Program-made: the position numbers and the translations under genes
Part shown: positions 53,998 through 62,213 of the stretch, piece after piece
How positions within the stretch are numbered: the stretch's first letter is position 1
Layout: each line of letters starts with the position of its first letter
Notes under the pieces: model-generated
What the model was told of the DNA's origin: nothing
What the model saw: the letters and a program-made list of their open reading frames with translations, nothing else
Databases searched by the model: none
Assembly (NCBI RefSeq): GCF_011297335.1
Contig: NZ_JAAOTJ010000002.1
Coordinates: 434,001 to 498,000, forward strand
Direction of reading: 5' to 3'
Length of the DNA: 64,000 nucleotides
Source: Catellatospora methionotrophica
GTDB taxonomy: Bacteria; Actinomycetota; Actinomycetes; Mycobacteriales; Micromonosporaceae

Positions 53998-54594
53998 TCA
54001 GCCGATCAGCAGCCCGACCGCGATCGCCACCATGGTCACCGCGATGATCCCGTCGAGCACCCGCCACGTCACCGGCCGCGCCAGCGCGGGCGCGAGGCGG
54101 CGCGCCCCCGCGCCGAGCGCGGCGAACCAGACCGCGCTGGCCAGCGCGGCGCCCGCGGCGAACAGCCACCGGCTGGGGTCGCGTACCGCGAGCCCGCCGA
54201 GCAGCAGCACCGTGTCGAGATACACGTGCGGGTTGAGGAACGTGAACGCCAGGCAGGTCAGCAGGGTGGCCCGCAGCGGCGAGGCCGCCCCGGCTCGCGG
54301 GTCGAGGCGGCCGGGCCGCAGCGCGCGGCGCGCCGCCAGCACGGCGTAGCCGAGCAGGAACGCGGCCCCGCCCCACCTGATCGCCGCCAGCAGGCCGGGG
54401 CGGTCGGCGACCAGCGAGCCGAGCCCGCCCACCCCCGCCGCGATCAGCAGCGCGTCGGCGGCCGCACACGTCACGACCACCGGCAGCACGTGCTCGCGGC
54501 GCAGCCCCTGGCGCAGCACGAACGCATTCTGGCTGCCGATGGCCACGATCAGGACCAGGGAGGAGGTGAAACCGGCGAGCACGGAGGTGATCAT
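53998..54594 (-). CDS. lysE: LysE/ArgO-family basic amino-acid exporter
   Basis: The 198-residue membrane protein has about five or six hydrophobic segments. It starts VLAGFTSSLVLIVAIGSQNA with FVLRQGLRREHVLPVV, the signature of LysE/ArgO exporters, and includes LTCLAFTFLNPHVYLDTVLL. It exports lysine and/or arginine. Divergence from a LysG/ArgP-type regulator, with an inverted repeat between them, matches the classical lysG-lysE arrangement. Confidence 0.92.
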   Translation of the reverse strand: MITSVLAGFTSSLVLIVAIGSQNAFVLRQGLRREHVLPVVVTCAAADALLIAAGVGGLGSLVADRPGLLAAIRWGGAAFLLGYAVLAARRALRPGRLDPRAGAASPLRATLLTCLAFTFLNPHVYLDTVLLLGGLAVRDPSRWLFAAGAALASAVWFAALGAGARRLAPALARPVTWRVLDGIIAVTMVAIAVGLLIG

Positions 54595-54630
54595 GTCTGG
54601 ACGCTACGGCGGGATCGGTCACCACTCCAG

Positions 54631-54654
54631 CTAATGTTTCTGAACGACCATTAG
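54631..54654. promoter_or_regulatory. LysR-type operator in the lysE-lysG gap
   Basis: CTAATG (54631-54636) and CATTAG (54649-54654) are exact complements separated by 12 bases, a spacing usual for LysR-type regulator boxes. The site lies in the 70-bp gap between the divergent exporter and regulator genes and is AT-richer than its surroundings. Confidence 0.6.
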
Positions 54655-54664
54655 CATCGCTTAG

Positions 54665-55552
54665 GTGAGCCTGGATTCGGCGCAACTGGAGACCTTCGCC
54701 GCGGTCGTACGCGAAGGCAGCTTTGACGCGGCCGCCCGCGTGCTCAACGTGACGCCGTCCGCGGTCAGCCAGCGCATCAAGGCGCTCGAGCAGGCCGCCG
54801 GGCAGGTCCTGGTCCGCCGGGCCAGACCGTGCCAGGCCACCGAGGCCGGTGCGCCGCTGCTGCGCCTGGCCGGACAGATCGCGCTGCTCGAACGCGAAGC
54901 CCTCGACACCGCCCGGGGCTCGGGCGCGGGCACCTGGACCAGGGCCGCCGTCGTCGTCAACGCCGACTCGCTGGCCACCTGGTTCATGCCGGCGCTCGCC
55001 GCCGTACCGCCGGAGCTGCGGCTGCTGTTCGACATCCACCAGGACGACCAGGAGCACACCGCCGACCTGCTGCGCAGCGGCACCGTCATGGCCGCCGTCA
55101 CCGCGCAGAACGTGCCCGTGCAGGGCTGTCGCTCGCAGCGGCTCGGCGCGATGGGCTACCGGGCCGTCGCCGCACCGGCCATGTTCGCCACCTGGTTCGC
55201 CGACGGGGTCACCCCGCGGGCGCTCGCGGACGCGCCGATGCTGGTGGTGAACCGCAAGGACCGGCTGCAGCACCGCTTCCTGCGTACCCTTACCCGCCGG
55301 GAACTGGACCCGCCGAGCCACTACGTGCCCTCGGTGACCGCGTTCGAGGAGGCCATCCGCCTCGGTTTGGGCTGGGGGATGGTGCCTGACCTGGTCGCCG
55401 ACGCGGACCTGGCCGCGGGCCGCTACCGGGAGCTGTCACCCGGCAGCCGGTTGACCGTTCCGCTGTACTGGCAGCACTGGCGGTTCGACGCGCAGGCCCT
55501 CACCGCGCTCACCGAGGCTGTGCGGACGGTCGCGGCGGCCACCCTGCGCTGA
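54665..55552 (+). CDS. LysR-family regulator of the basic amino-acid exporter (LysG/ArgP type)
   Basis: The 295-residue regulator has an N-terminal LysR helix-turn-helix (LDSAQLETFAAVVREGSFDA, NVTPSAVSQRIKALEQAAGQ) and the co-inducer domain starting VVVNADSLATWFMPAL, a phrase typical of the ArgP/LysG subgroup. It presumably activates lysE when lysine or arginine accumulates. GTG 54665 lacks a strong ribosome site and lies 10 bases from the operator, so the transcript may be very short-leadered. Confidence 0.9.
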   Translation: MSLDSAQLETFAAVVREGSFDAAARVLNVTPSAVSQRIKALEQAAGQVLVRRARPCQATEAGAPLLRLAGQIALLEREALDTARGSGAGTWTRAAVVVNADSLATWFMPALAAVPPELRLLFDIHQDDQEHTADLLRSGTVMAAVTAQNVPVQGCRSQRLGAMGYRAVAAPAMFATWFADGVTPRALADAPMLVVNRKDRLQHRFLRTLTRRELDPPSHYVPSVTAFEEAIRLGLGWGMVPDLVADADLAAGRYRELSPGSRLTVPLYWQHWRFDAQALTALTEAVRTVAAATLR

Positions 55553-55621
55553 CGGTCGGCAAACGCCGCCGGGCGACCCTATGCTGGAGCGCTTCGGCAC
55601 TGTGGACGGTCGGGAGAAGCC

Positions 55622-56269
55622 TTGCAGGACAAGCAGATGATCAAACAGCCGTGGGGCATCAGCGCGTACGGCGCGGCTAGCGTCAAGAAAGCACCGGACC
55701 TGGTGCGCGTCAAACTGCGCGTCGTCCGGGTGGAGAAGGACCCGCAGGCAGCCTTCACCCTGGTCAACGCGGACGTTCACGCGGTCCGGGAGGTGCTGCG
55801 CGGGCACGGCGTGCCCGACTCCGCCGTGGACGGCTCCCGGCTGGACCTGAAGAGCGATTGGGACTGGAACAGCGGAAAGAAACGCTTCATGGGCTACCAG
55901 TGCCGGGCCGCGTTCACGGTGACGTCGGCGAACCTCGACTCGGTCCAGGCGCTGCTGATCGATCTGGTCGGCGCGGGGGCGTCGGAGATCGACGCGGTGG
56001 AGTTCGACGTGACCGGCAAGAAGCAACTGCGCGATGAGGCCAGGCAGCGGGCCGTCGAGGCGGCGCGGGCGAAGGCGGAGCTGTACGCGTCGGCGGCCGG
56101 TGTCCGGGTCGGCGACCTCCTGCACCTGGAGGACGTCGACCCCGAGGGGTCGGGCACCGAGCGTTACAAGGGCCACGGGTCCGCACCGGACGCCGCCGAC
56201 GAGTCCCTGGCACCCGGTCACGTGGTGGTGTCGGCCGCCGTGATCCTGGGGTTCGCGATCACGCAGTGA
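55622..56269 (+). CDS. SIMPL-domain protein
   Basis: The 215-residue protein matches the SIMPL/DUF541 family. An N-terminal WGISAYGAASVKKAPDLVRV strand is followed by RVEKDPQAAF, YQCRAAFTVTSANLDSVQAL and the helix EARQRAVEAARAKAELYASA with GVRVGDLLHLEDVD. Family members are periplasmic or exported in some bacteria, but no signal peptide is present here. TTG 55622 has GGGAG 6 bases upstream; ATG 55637 is the alternative. Its function is unknown. Confidence 0.78.
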   Translation: MQDKQMIKQPWGISAYGAASVKKAPDLVRVKLRVVRVEKDPQAAFTLVNADVHAVREVLRGHGVPDSAVDGSRLDLKSDWDWNSGKKRFMGYQCRAAFTVTSANLDSVQALLIDLVGAGASEIDAVEFDVTGKKQLRDEARQRAVEAARAKAELYASAAGVRVGDLLHLEDVDPEGSGTERYKGHGSAPDAADESLAPGHVVVSAAVILGFAITQ

Positions 56270-56342
56270 CCGCCTGGTCCGGGTGCCCGGCTGTCGCACG
56301 GGCCTCGGACCGGCCCGTCTCAGCGCAGAGTGAGCGGGGTCC

Positions 56343-56678
56343 TCAAGACACCGCATGCGGCGGTTCGTGACATCCGTGAGTCAGGTCGGACTCGCCTGTC
56401 GCGCAGGCGGCGTCGAAGCGGTCGGCCAGGGCCAGGAACTCGTCGCCCCACCCGCTGGACAGCGCCACCTCCTGGATCGGGCCGGTCGGGGCGAACAGCA
56501 CCGACAGCCCGAACGGCACCCGGCCGTCAGCCCGCACCCGGGCTGTCAGCTCGTCGATCTCGGTGAGCGCGGCGTCGGCGTCGAGGAAGGACGACCAGGA
56601 GTAGTCGCTGTCCGGCCGGGCCAGCCACCCCCGCACCTCACCCAGCAGGTCCACCATCGCCACGACGTCGACGCCCAT
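56343..56678 (-). CDS. Small soluble protein of unknown function
   Basis: A frame of about 111 residues from ATG 56678 (in-frame ATG 56708 and 56654 are alternatives). It contains DLLGEVRGWLARPDSDYSWS, LDADAALTEIDELTARVRAD and FGLSVLFAPTGPIQEVALSS with GDEFLALADRFD, which read as a regular alpha/beta protein. Codon use matches neighbouring genes. I recognise no domain. It lies 40 bp 3' of the flavin oxidoreductase gene on the same strand and may be co-transcribed. Confidence 0.6.
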   Translation of the reverse strand: MGVDVVAMVDLLGEVRGWLARPDSDYSWSSFLDADAALTEIDELTARVRADGRVPFGLSVLFAPTGPIQEVALSSGWGDEFLALADRFDAACATGESDLTHGCHEPPHAVS

Positions 56679-56717
56679 CCGCCGAGTGTGGTCCGCCCGG
56701 TCAAGCACGACGACCTG

Positions 56718-57752
56718 TCAGGCGGCGAGCAGTTCGCGTACGCGGGGGACGACCTGCTCGCCGTACAGGCCGATCGAGGTCATCAGGTGGTCGTGGGGCA
56801 GGGTCCCGGCGCTGTACTTCAGCTCGAACCGGTTCACCCCGAGCGTGCGTACCGTGGCGGCGATCTTCTGGGCGACGGTCTCGGGCGAGCCGACGTACAG
56901 GGAGCCCTCGTCGGCCTCGGCCTCGAACCGGGCACGGTTGGTGGGCGGCCAGCCCCGCTCGCGGCCGATCCGGTCGATCATCTTGCGGTAGTGCGGCCAC
57001 AGCTGCTCGCGGGCCAGCGCGTCGGTGTCGGCCAGGTGGCCGGGCGAGTGCACGCCGACGGGCAGCCGGTCGGCCTCCACCTGCACCAGCGCGCGGTGAT
57101 ACAGGTCGACGTAGGGCGCGAAGCGCTCCGGCCGCCCGCCGATGATCGCGAGCATGAGCGGCATCTGGTACGCCGCCGCGCGCACCACCGACTCCGGGCT
57201 GCCGCCGACGCCGATCCAGGTGCGGATGCGCCCCGACTCGGTCTTCGGGTACACGTGCTGGTCCTTGAGCCCCGCCCGCAGGTTGCCCTGCCAGGTGACC
57301 GGCCCCTCGCCGAGCAGCTGCGCCAGCAGGTCCAGCTTCTCCTCGAACAGCTCGCTGTACTGCGCCAGGTCGTAGCCGAACAGCGGGAACGACTCGGTGA
57401 ACGAACCCCGCCCCAGGATGATCTCGGCGCGGCCGTGCGAGACCGCGTCCAGGGTCGCGAACCGCTCGAAGACCCGCACCGGGTCGTCGGAGCTGAGCAC
57501 CGTCACGGCCGTGCCGAGCCTGATCCGCTCGGTGCGCGACGCGATCGCGGCGAGCACGATCTCGGGCGCGGTGACGGCGAAGTCCTCCCGGTGGTGCTCG
57601 CCGATGCCGAAGGCGTCCACGCCCAGGCGGTCGGCCAGCACGGCCTGCTCGACGACGTTGCGGATCACCTGCGCGTACGGCACCGTGCTCCCGGTGTCGC
57701 CGACGGTGACGTCACCGAACGTGTCGAGCGCGAACTCCAGCGGTGCGGACAT
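56718..57752 (-). CDS. LLM-class flavin-dependent oxidoreductase
   Basis: The 344-residue enzyme has the luciferase-like fold. It starts PLEFALDTFGDVTV, then LGVDAFGIGEHHREDFAVTA, IRLGTAVTVLSSDDPVRVFE, GRAEIILGRGSFTESFPLFG and TWIGVGGSPESVVRAAAYQ. This pattern is common in actinobacterial monooxygenases of unassigned substrate. ATG 57752 has GGAGG upstream and is preferred over the frame to 57803. The sequence differs from the SsuD-like enzyme at 40.6 kb. Confidence 0.87.
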   Translation of the reverse strand: MSAPLEFALDTFGDVTVGDTGSTVPYAQVIRNVVEQAVLADRLGVDAFGIGEHHREDFAVTAPEIVLAAIASRTERIRLGTAVTVLSSDDPVRVFERFATLDAVSHGRAEIILGRGSFTESFPLFGYDLAQYSELFEEKLDLLAQLLGEGPVTWQGNLRAGLKDQHVYPKTESGRIRTWIGVGGSPESVVRAAAYQMPLMLAIIGGRPERFAPYVDLYHRALVQVEADRLPVGVHSPGHLADTDALAREQLWPHYRKMIDRIGRERGWPPTNRARFEAEADEGSLYVGSPETVAQKIAATVRTLGVNRFELKYSAGTLPHDHLMTSIGLYGEQVVPRVRELLAA

Positions 57753-57813
57753 GCCGGCCCCTCCTTCATGATCGTCGCCAGCGTCAACCGCGACCCGGAG
57801 CACGGTATTCCGC

Positions 57814-58581
57814 CTACGGCTTGGTCAGGATCTCGGCTCCGTCGTCGGTGATGAAGATCGTGTGCTCGCTGTGCGCGGTCCGGCAGCCGGTCGCGCTGCG
57901 CAGGGTCCAGCCGTCGGCGTCGGTGACGAGCTTGGCGGTGTCGGCCATGACCCACGGCTCCAGCGCCAGCAGCAGCCCGGGGCGCAGCTTGTAGCCGCGG
58001 CCGGGCCGCCCCGTGTTCGGCACGTGCGGGTCCTGGTGCATGGTCGACCCGACGCCGTGCCCGCCGAACTCGGTGTTGACCGCGTACCCGGCCTCGCCGA
58101 GCACGGTGCCGATGGCGTGCGAGATGTCGCCGATCTGCGCGCCGGGCCCGGCTGCGGCGATCCCCGCGCTCAGGGCACGCTCGGTGGCGCTGATCAGCGC
58201 GACGCTCTCGGCGGGCCTGGCCTCGCCGACGATGAAGCTGATCGCCGAGTCGGTGACGACGCCGTCCAGTGAAACGGCCAAGTCGAGCGACAGCAGGTCG
58301 CCGTCGGCGAGCGCGTAGTCGTGGGGCAGGCCGTGCAGCACGGCGTCGTTGACCGAGGTGCAGATGTAGTGCCCGAACGGTCCGCGCCCGAACGACGGCG
58401 CGTAGTCGACGTAGCAGGACTTGCCGCCCGCTTCGATGATCATGGCCTGTGCCCACCGGTCGATGTCCAGCAGATTCGTGCCGACCGTGGCGCGGCTCTT
58501 CAGGTTCTGCAGGATGCCGGAGACCAGCGCACCCGCCTGCCGGGCTCGGGGCAGTTCGGTCTGGTCCAGGATCTCGATCAT
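57814..58581 (-). CDS. map: Type I methionyl aminopeptidase
   Basis: The 255-residue pita-bread enzyme has the five metal ligands in order: SLDLAVSLDGVVTDSAISF (two Asp), GGHGVGSTMHQDPHVPN (His), LALEPWVMA (Glu) and SEHTIFIT (Glu). It removes the start methionine from nascent proteins. ATG 58581 with GTAGGGCG upstream is preferred over 58599 or 58620. It lies alone and divergent from a small XRE regulator, so it is probably an accessory map copy rather than the one in the ribosomal-protein cluster. Confidence 0.9.
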   Translation of the reverse strand: MIEILDQTELPRARQAGALVSGILQNLKSRATVGTNLLDIDRWAQAMIIEAGGKSCYVDYAPSFGRGPFGHYICTSVNDAVLHGLPHDYALADGDLLSLDLAVSLDGVVTDSAISFIVGEARPAESVALISATERALSAGIAAAGPGAQIGDISHAIGTVLGEAGYAVNTEFGGHGVGSTMHQDPHVPNTGRPGRGYKLRPGLLLALEPWVMADTAKLVTDADGWTLRSATGCRTAHSEHTIFITDDGAEILTKP

Positions 58582-58609
58582 CAGTCGCCCTACTCGCATG
58601 GCCAATAAG

Positions 58610-58631
58610 TATCCCGGCAATGTTATCCCGG
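58610..58631. promoter_or_regulatory. Direct repeat TATCCCGG between map and the XRE gene
   Basis: TATCCCGG occurs at 58610-58617 and 58624-58631, 14 bases apart and on the same face-shift. It lies within the 65-bp gap between the divergent map-like and XRE genes and overlaps an AT-rich patch with TATT and AATAAG. It is a likely binding site for the XRE protein. Confidence 0.45.
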
Positions 58632-58646
58632 TATTAGAATCGCCGC

Positions 58647-58934
58647 ATGGTCAGGTTGCCACTCACCCCCGCGGAGGTCGAACGCGGACAGCGTCTCGGC
58701 TCCCTGCTGCGCCGCGCCAGGGGCGAGCGCTCGATGCTCGTCACCGCGCTGATGGCGGGAGTCTCGCCGGAGACCCTCCGCAAGATCGAGTCCGGTCGCG
58801 TGGCCACGCCGGCCTTCTCGACCATCGCGGCGATCGCCGACGTCCTCGGACTGTCCCTCGACACCGTGTGGTCGGAGATCAAGCAACCGGACGCCGCCGA
58901 ACTCACCGGGGCGGGCGAGCGGCTGGCCTCGTAG
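58647..58934 (+). CDS. Small XRE-family regulator
   Basis: The 95-residue protein has a Cro/C1-type helix-turn-helix: LGSLLRRARGERSMLVTALM, AGVSPETLRKIESGRVATP and FSTIAAIADVLGLSLDTVW. It likely controls itself and the divergent map-like gene through the direct repeat between them. No ribosome site is visible before ATG 58647, so a leaderless transcript is possible. Confidence 0.85.
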   Translation: MVRLPLTPAEVERGQRLGSLLRRARGERSMLVTALMAGVSPETLRKIESGRVATPAFSTIAAIADVLGLSLDTVWSEIKQPDAAELTGAGERLAS

Positions 58935-58992
58935 GTCCCGACCGCGTGCACAGGATGGCCGGGCAGTGGGCAACGATGCCGGGGAGGCTGCG

Positions 58993-59553
58993 ATGCGCAA
59001 GATCGTACTCATGATGTCGGTGTCCGTCGACGGATTCTTCGCCGGACCGGACGGCGAACTCGACTGGCACCTGGTCGACGACGAACTGCACCACCACTTC
59101 AACGCGCTGCTCGCCCCGATGGGCGCGTTCTTCGACGGGCGTGTCACCTACGACCTGATGGCCGACTACTGGCCCACCGCCGACCAGGATCCGGCCGCCC
59201 CAGCGGTGGCCGCGGAGTTCGCCGGCATCTGGCGCGACAAGACGAAGTACGTCTTCTCCCGCACCCTCGACCACGCCGACTGGAACACCACGGTGGTACG
59301 GGAGGTCGTGCCCGCCGAAGTCCGGGCGCTGGCCGAGCAGTCGGGCGGCGACGTGGCCGTCGGCGGCGCGAACCTGTCGGCCACGTTCCTGGAGCACGAC
59401 CTGCTCGACGAGATCCGGCTCTACGTACACCCGGTGGTCCTGGGTCGGGGCCGGCCGCTGTTCCGGCCGTCCGACCGCCACCACGACCTGCGCCTGGCCC
59501 GCACCCGCACCTTCGGCAACGGCGTCGTGCTGCTGCACTACACCCGTCCCTGA
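58993..59553 (+). CDS. Dihydrofolate-reductase-family (RibD C-terminal-like) protein
   Basis: The 186-residue protein matches the actinobacterial DHFR/RibD-like family: RKIVLMMSVSVDGFFAGPDG, DGRVTYDLMADYWP, FSRTLDHADWNTTVV, VAVGGANLSATFLEHDLLDE and HPVVLGRGRPLF. Such proteins use NADPH and a pterin or other substrate; the true reaction of this group is unknown. ATG 58993 has GGGGAGG 5 bases away. Confidence 0.88.
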   Translation: MRKIVLMMSVSVDGFFAGPDGELDWHLVDDELHHHFNALLAPMGAFFDGRVTYDLMADYWPTADQDPAAPAVAAEFAGIWRDKTKYVFSRTLDHADWNTTVVREVVPAEVRALAEQSGGDVAVGGANLSATFLEHDLLDEIRLYVHPVVLGRGRPLFRPSDRHHDLRLARTRTFGNGVVLLHYTRP

Positions 59554-59562
59554 ACGCCCGAA

Positions 59563-59589
59563 GGCCGGCACCACGATGCGGTGCCGGCC
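59563..59589. terminator. Hairpin between convergent DHFR-like and chitinase genes
   Basis: GGCCGGCACC (59563-59572) pairs exactly with GGTGCCGGCC (59580-59589) around a 7-base loop, 10 bases after the plus-strand stop and 57 before the chitinase stop. It is probably bidirectional. Confidence 0.6.
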
Positions 59590-59645
59590 CTCGGCGGCGG
59601 TGCGGGCGATCCGGGCGTCGTGCCGCCGCCGCGCCGCCGGATCGC

Positions 59646-60719
59646 TCAGCAGTACAGGTTGGCGCCCGGAGTCGTGCCGAGGATGCCGACGAACTGCTGG
59701 TAGGCGTTGACGCGGCTCTGGACCTGCGCCGGGTTGCCGCCGTTGCACTCGATGGACCCGTTGATGCTGCGGATCGTCTGGCCGAAGCCCGCCCCGTTGA
59801 CCATGGCGTTGTGCGCGGTCATCGTGCCGGGGCCGTTCTGGGTCATCCAGTACCACAGGCCGGTGCGCCAGGCGACCGACGCGTCCTGCTGGACCAGCCA
59901 CGGGTTGGTCAGCAGCGGCAGGCCCAGCGCGTCACCGGCGGCCTTGTAGTTGAAGTTCCAGCTCAGCTGGATCGGGCCGCGGCCGTAGTAGGCGGCCTGC
60001 CCGGCCGGGCAGCCGTAGGGCTGGCCCGCGTCGCAGTAGTGCGGGTAGTTGGCCGTGTTCTGCTCCACGATGTGGACCAGCCCGCCGGTCTCGTGGTTGA
60101 CGTTGGCCAGGAACGCCGCGGCCTCCTGGCGGCGCACGGTGTCACTGCCGCTGGTCGCGAACGACGGGTAGGCGCTCAGCGCGGCGATCAGGCCCTGGTA
60201 CGTGTAGAACGAGTTGCGGCCCGGGAACATCTGGTTGAAGGCAGCCTCGGACACCACGAAGCCGCCCGGGTTGGTCGGCGGGTTCGACGGGGGAGTGCCG
60301 CTGCAGGTGTACGGGTCCCAGTACCAGGTGCTGATGATCGGGTCGTAGCCCGGGTTGTCGTGCTCGGCGATGTAGTACTGGCCGTTGGTGTAGCGCACGA
60401 TGGCGCCGGCGGCGTACCAGGTGCCCGCGGCCCAGTTCGGGTAGCTGCAGTTGCCGCCGGGCGGTGGCGTGGTGCCGCCGCCGCAGGTGCCCTGGTCGGT
60501 CCAGACCTCGTTGGTGCCGGGGGCCTGGTTCTGGGTCCACCAGCGGGCCAGCCAGTTGTGACCGTTGTACGAGGCGGTCATACCTGAGGTGTAGACGGCC
60601 GACGACTGCCACCCGGTGACGCAGTTGGCGGCGGACGCCGAGGCCGAGGGCAGGATGACCGCGAGTGCTGCGACGATCGCGAGCACTCCCGTCAGCGCCA
60701 GGGAACGTTGTCGTGACAT
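59646..60719 (-). CDS. Secreted GH19 chitinase with two chitin-binding modules
   Basis: The 357-residue enzyme has a signal peptide (LTGVLAIVAALAVILPSASA), then two aromatic-rich CBM5/12-like modules of about 45 residues. The first is C33-C79 with YNGHNWLARWWTQ; the second is C91-C139 with YTNGQYYIAEHDNP. The C-terminal GH19 domain has its catalytic acid in ANVNHETGG (E210) and the second glutamate in HIVEQN (E219), with YYGRGPIQLSWNFNY. It should hydrolyse chitin outside the cell, with antifungal potential as in Streptomyces GH19 enzymes. A ROK-type regulator gene lies upstream on the same strand. Confidence 0.93.
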   Translation of the reverse strand: MSRQRSLALTGVLAIVAALAVILPSASASAANCVTGWQSSAVYTSGMTASYNGHNWLARWWTQNQAPGTNEVWTDQGTCGGGTTPPPGGNCSYPNWAAGTWYAAGAIVRYTNGQYYIAEHDNPGYDPIISTWYWDPYTCSGTPPSNPPTNPGGFVVSEAAFNQMFPGRNSFYTYQGLIAALSAYPSFATSGSDTVRRQEAAAFLANVNHETGGLVHIVEQNTANYPHYCDAGQPYGCPAGQAAYYGRGPIQLSWNFNYKAAGDALGLPLLTNPWLVQQDASVAWRTGLWYWMTQNGPGTMTAHNAMVNGAGFGQTIRSINGSIECNGGNPAQVQSRVNAYQQFVGILGTTPGANLYC

Positions 60720-60753
60720 GGGGGCTCCTCTCCGCGGCGTGGGGTGCCAGCGG

Positions 60754-60788
60754 TTCGTGAGATGTCAAGGGGGACGAGCGCTCACGAA
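60754..60788 (-). promoter_or_regulatory. Inverted repeat TTCGTGAG...CTCACGAA around the chitinase -35 region
   Basis: A perfect 8-bp inverted repeat with a 19-base spacer lies 35 bases upstream of the chitinase start. On the minus strand TTGACA (60769-60764) is inside it. No DasR-type dre box is seen, so another repressor, possibly the ROK protein upstream, may bind here. Confidence 0.45.
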
Positions 60789-60863
60789 GAAGAGTATCAA
60801 TAAATAAAGCTTCCTAATAGTAGGAGGCGAGGATCTGGTCAGCACATGAACTCGGCACCCCGG

Positions 60864-62090
60864 CTACCGGGCTGCCTGCGCCATCACCGCGAGCGGGTTG
60901 CCCAGCAGGTCGGCGAACGCCAGTTCGGCCGCGCCGAGCAGGGTCGTGTCGTCGCCGAGCGCCGCCGTCGACAACCGCACCCGCTCCCGCGACACCGGCA
61001 GCACGTTGCGCTCGATCCGGCCCCGGATCTGCGGCTCCGCACCCACGTACACGTCGCGCATGATGCCCCCGAAGATCAGCATCCCCGGGTTGAACAGGTT
61101 GATCAGGTTCGCGACGCCGATCCCGAGCCAGTCGCCCACCCGCCGTACCGCCTCCCGTGCCACCGGATCACCGTGCTCGGCATCGGTGACCACCGCGCGC
61201 ACCGCGTCGCGGCCGATGAGGTCGGCCGGGCGACCTGCCTCGTCGAGCAGCGCCCGCTCGCCGACCTCCGCTTCCAGGCATCCGCGCGCACCGCACGAGC
61301 AGGGCCGCCCGCCGTGCGGGTTGACCAGCATGTGCCCGACCTCGCAGCCGTACCCGGCCTCCCCGTCGAGCACCTCCCCGCCGACGATGATCCCGCCACC
61401 GACCCCGACGTCACCGTGCAGGTAGATGAGGTTCTGCACGCCGACTCCCGCGCCGCGCGCATGCTCGGCCAGCGCGCCCAGGTGCGCCTCGTTGCCGACG
61501 GCGACGGGCAGGCCCAGCCCCAGCTGCTCGCCGAGCTCCGCGCCGAACGCCTGATCCACCCAGCCCAGGTGCGGCCCGTAGCGGACCATGCCGTCGCCGG
61601 GGCGGATCATCCCGCAGTAGGACGCGCCCACGCCGACGCAGACCGAGCCGGGCGGAGCGGCGCGGTGCAGCTGCCGGCCGAACCCGGCCAGCACGCTCAC
61701 GACCGCGTCCAGGTCTGGTCCCGATCGCGACCGGGGTGCGACCCGGCGCTCCAGCACGGCGCCGCCCAGCGCCACCCGGGCCGCTACCAGCCTGTCCACC
61801 GCGACGTCGAAGGCCAGCACGTACACCTGCTCGGCGGCGGGCGTGACCACCAGCGACGGGCGGCCCGACCGGCCCTCACCGGCGGGGCTGCGCTCGTGGA
61901 CCAGTCCGGCCGCGCTCAGTTTCGTGGTCAGCCCCATGATCGTGCTGCGGTTGAGGTTCATCCGCTCCGCCAGCACCGCGCGGGACAGCGGCCCGGCCCG
62001 GTGCACGTGCCGCAGGAGCACGCCGAGATTCGGCTGCGACGCCTCCTCGGCTACGAGGTCGGCCCGCAGCGCTGCAGGACTGGTCGGCAT
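60864..62090 (-). CDS. ROK-family transcriptional regulator
   Basis: The 408-residue protein combines an N-terminal winged helix (LLRHVHRAGPLSRAVLAERM, NRSTIMGLTTKLSAAGLVHE) with a ROK sugar-binding domain (FDVAVDRLVAARVALGG, GYGCEVGHMLVNPHGGRPCS). The zinc motif CSCGARGCLE is intact. Such NagC/XylR-like proteins often respond to amino sugars. Its position upstream of the chitinase gene, same strand and 144 bp apart, suggests control by chitin degradation products. ATG 62090 has AGGGTG about 9 bases upstream and is preferred over the frame to 62210. Confidence 0.88.
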   Translation of the reverse strand: MPTSPAALRADLVAEEASQPNLGVLLRHVHRAGPLSRAVLAERMNLNRSTIMGLTTKLSAAGLVHERSPAGEGRSGRPSLVVTPAAEQVYVLAFDVAVDRLVAARVALGGAVLERRVAPRSRSGPDLDAVVSVLAGFGRQLHRAAPPGSVCVGVGASYCGMIRPGDGMVRYGPHLGWVDQAFGAELGEQLGLGLPVAVGNEAHLGALAEHARGAGVGVQNLIYLHGDVGVGGGIIVGGEVLDGEAGYGCEVGHMLVNPHGGRPCSCGARGCLEAEVGERALLDEAGRPADLIGRDAVRAVVTDAEHGDPVAREAVRRVGDWLGIGVANLINLFNPGMLIFGGIMRDVYVGAEPQIRGRIERNVLPVSRERVRLSTAALGDDTTLLGAAELAFADLLGNPLAVMAQAAR

Positions 62091-62213
62091 CGCACTACAC
62101 CCTGTGGCCGGTGACGTTGAAGGATCAACGATACGTGACGGCACGGGGCCACGCCCAGCCTGCGCCGGGCGCGAGCGGCCGCGCTCCGTCCGGTGCGGAC
62201 CGTCGGCCACCCG

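Noticed and set aside
60720-60863. DasR operator (dre) before the chitinase gene
   Set aside because: No ACTGGTCTAGACC-type dyad is present in the promoter; a different dyad is found instead.
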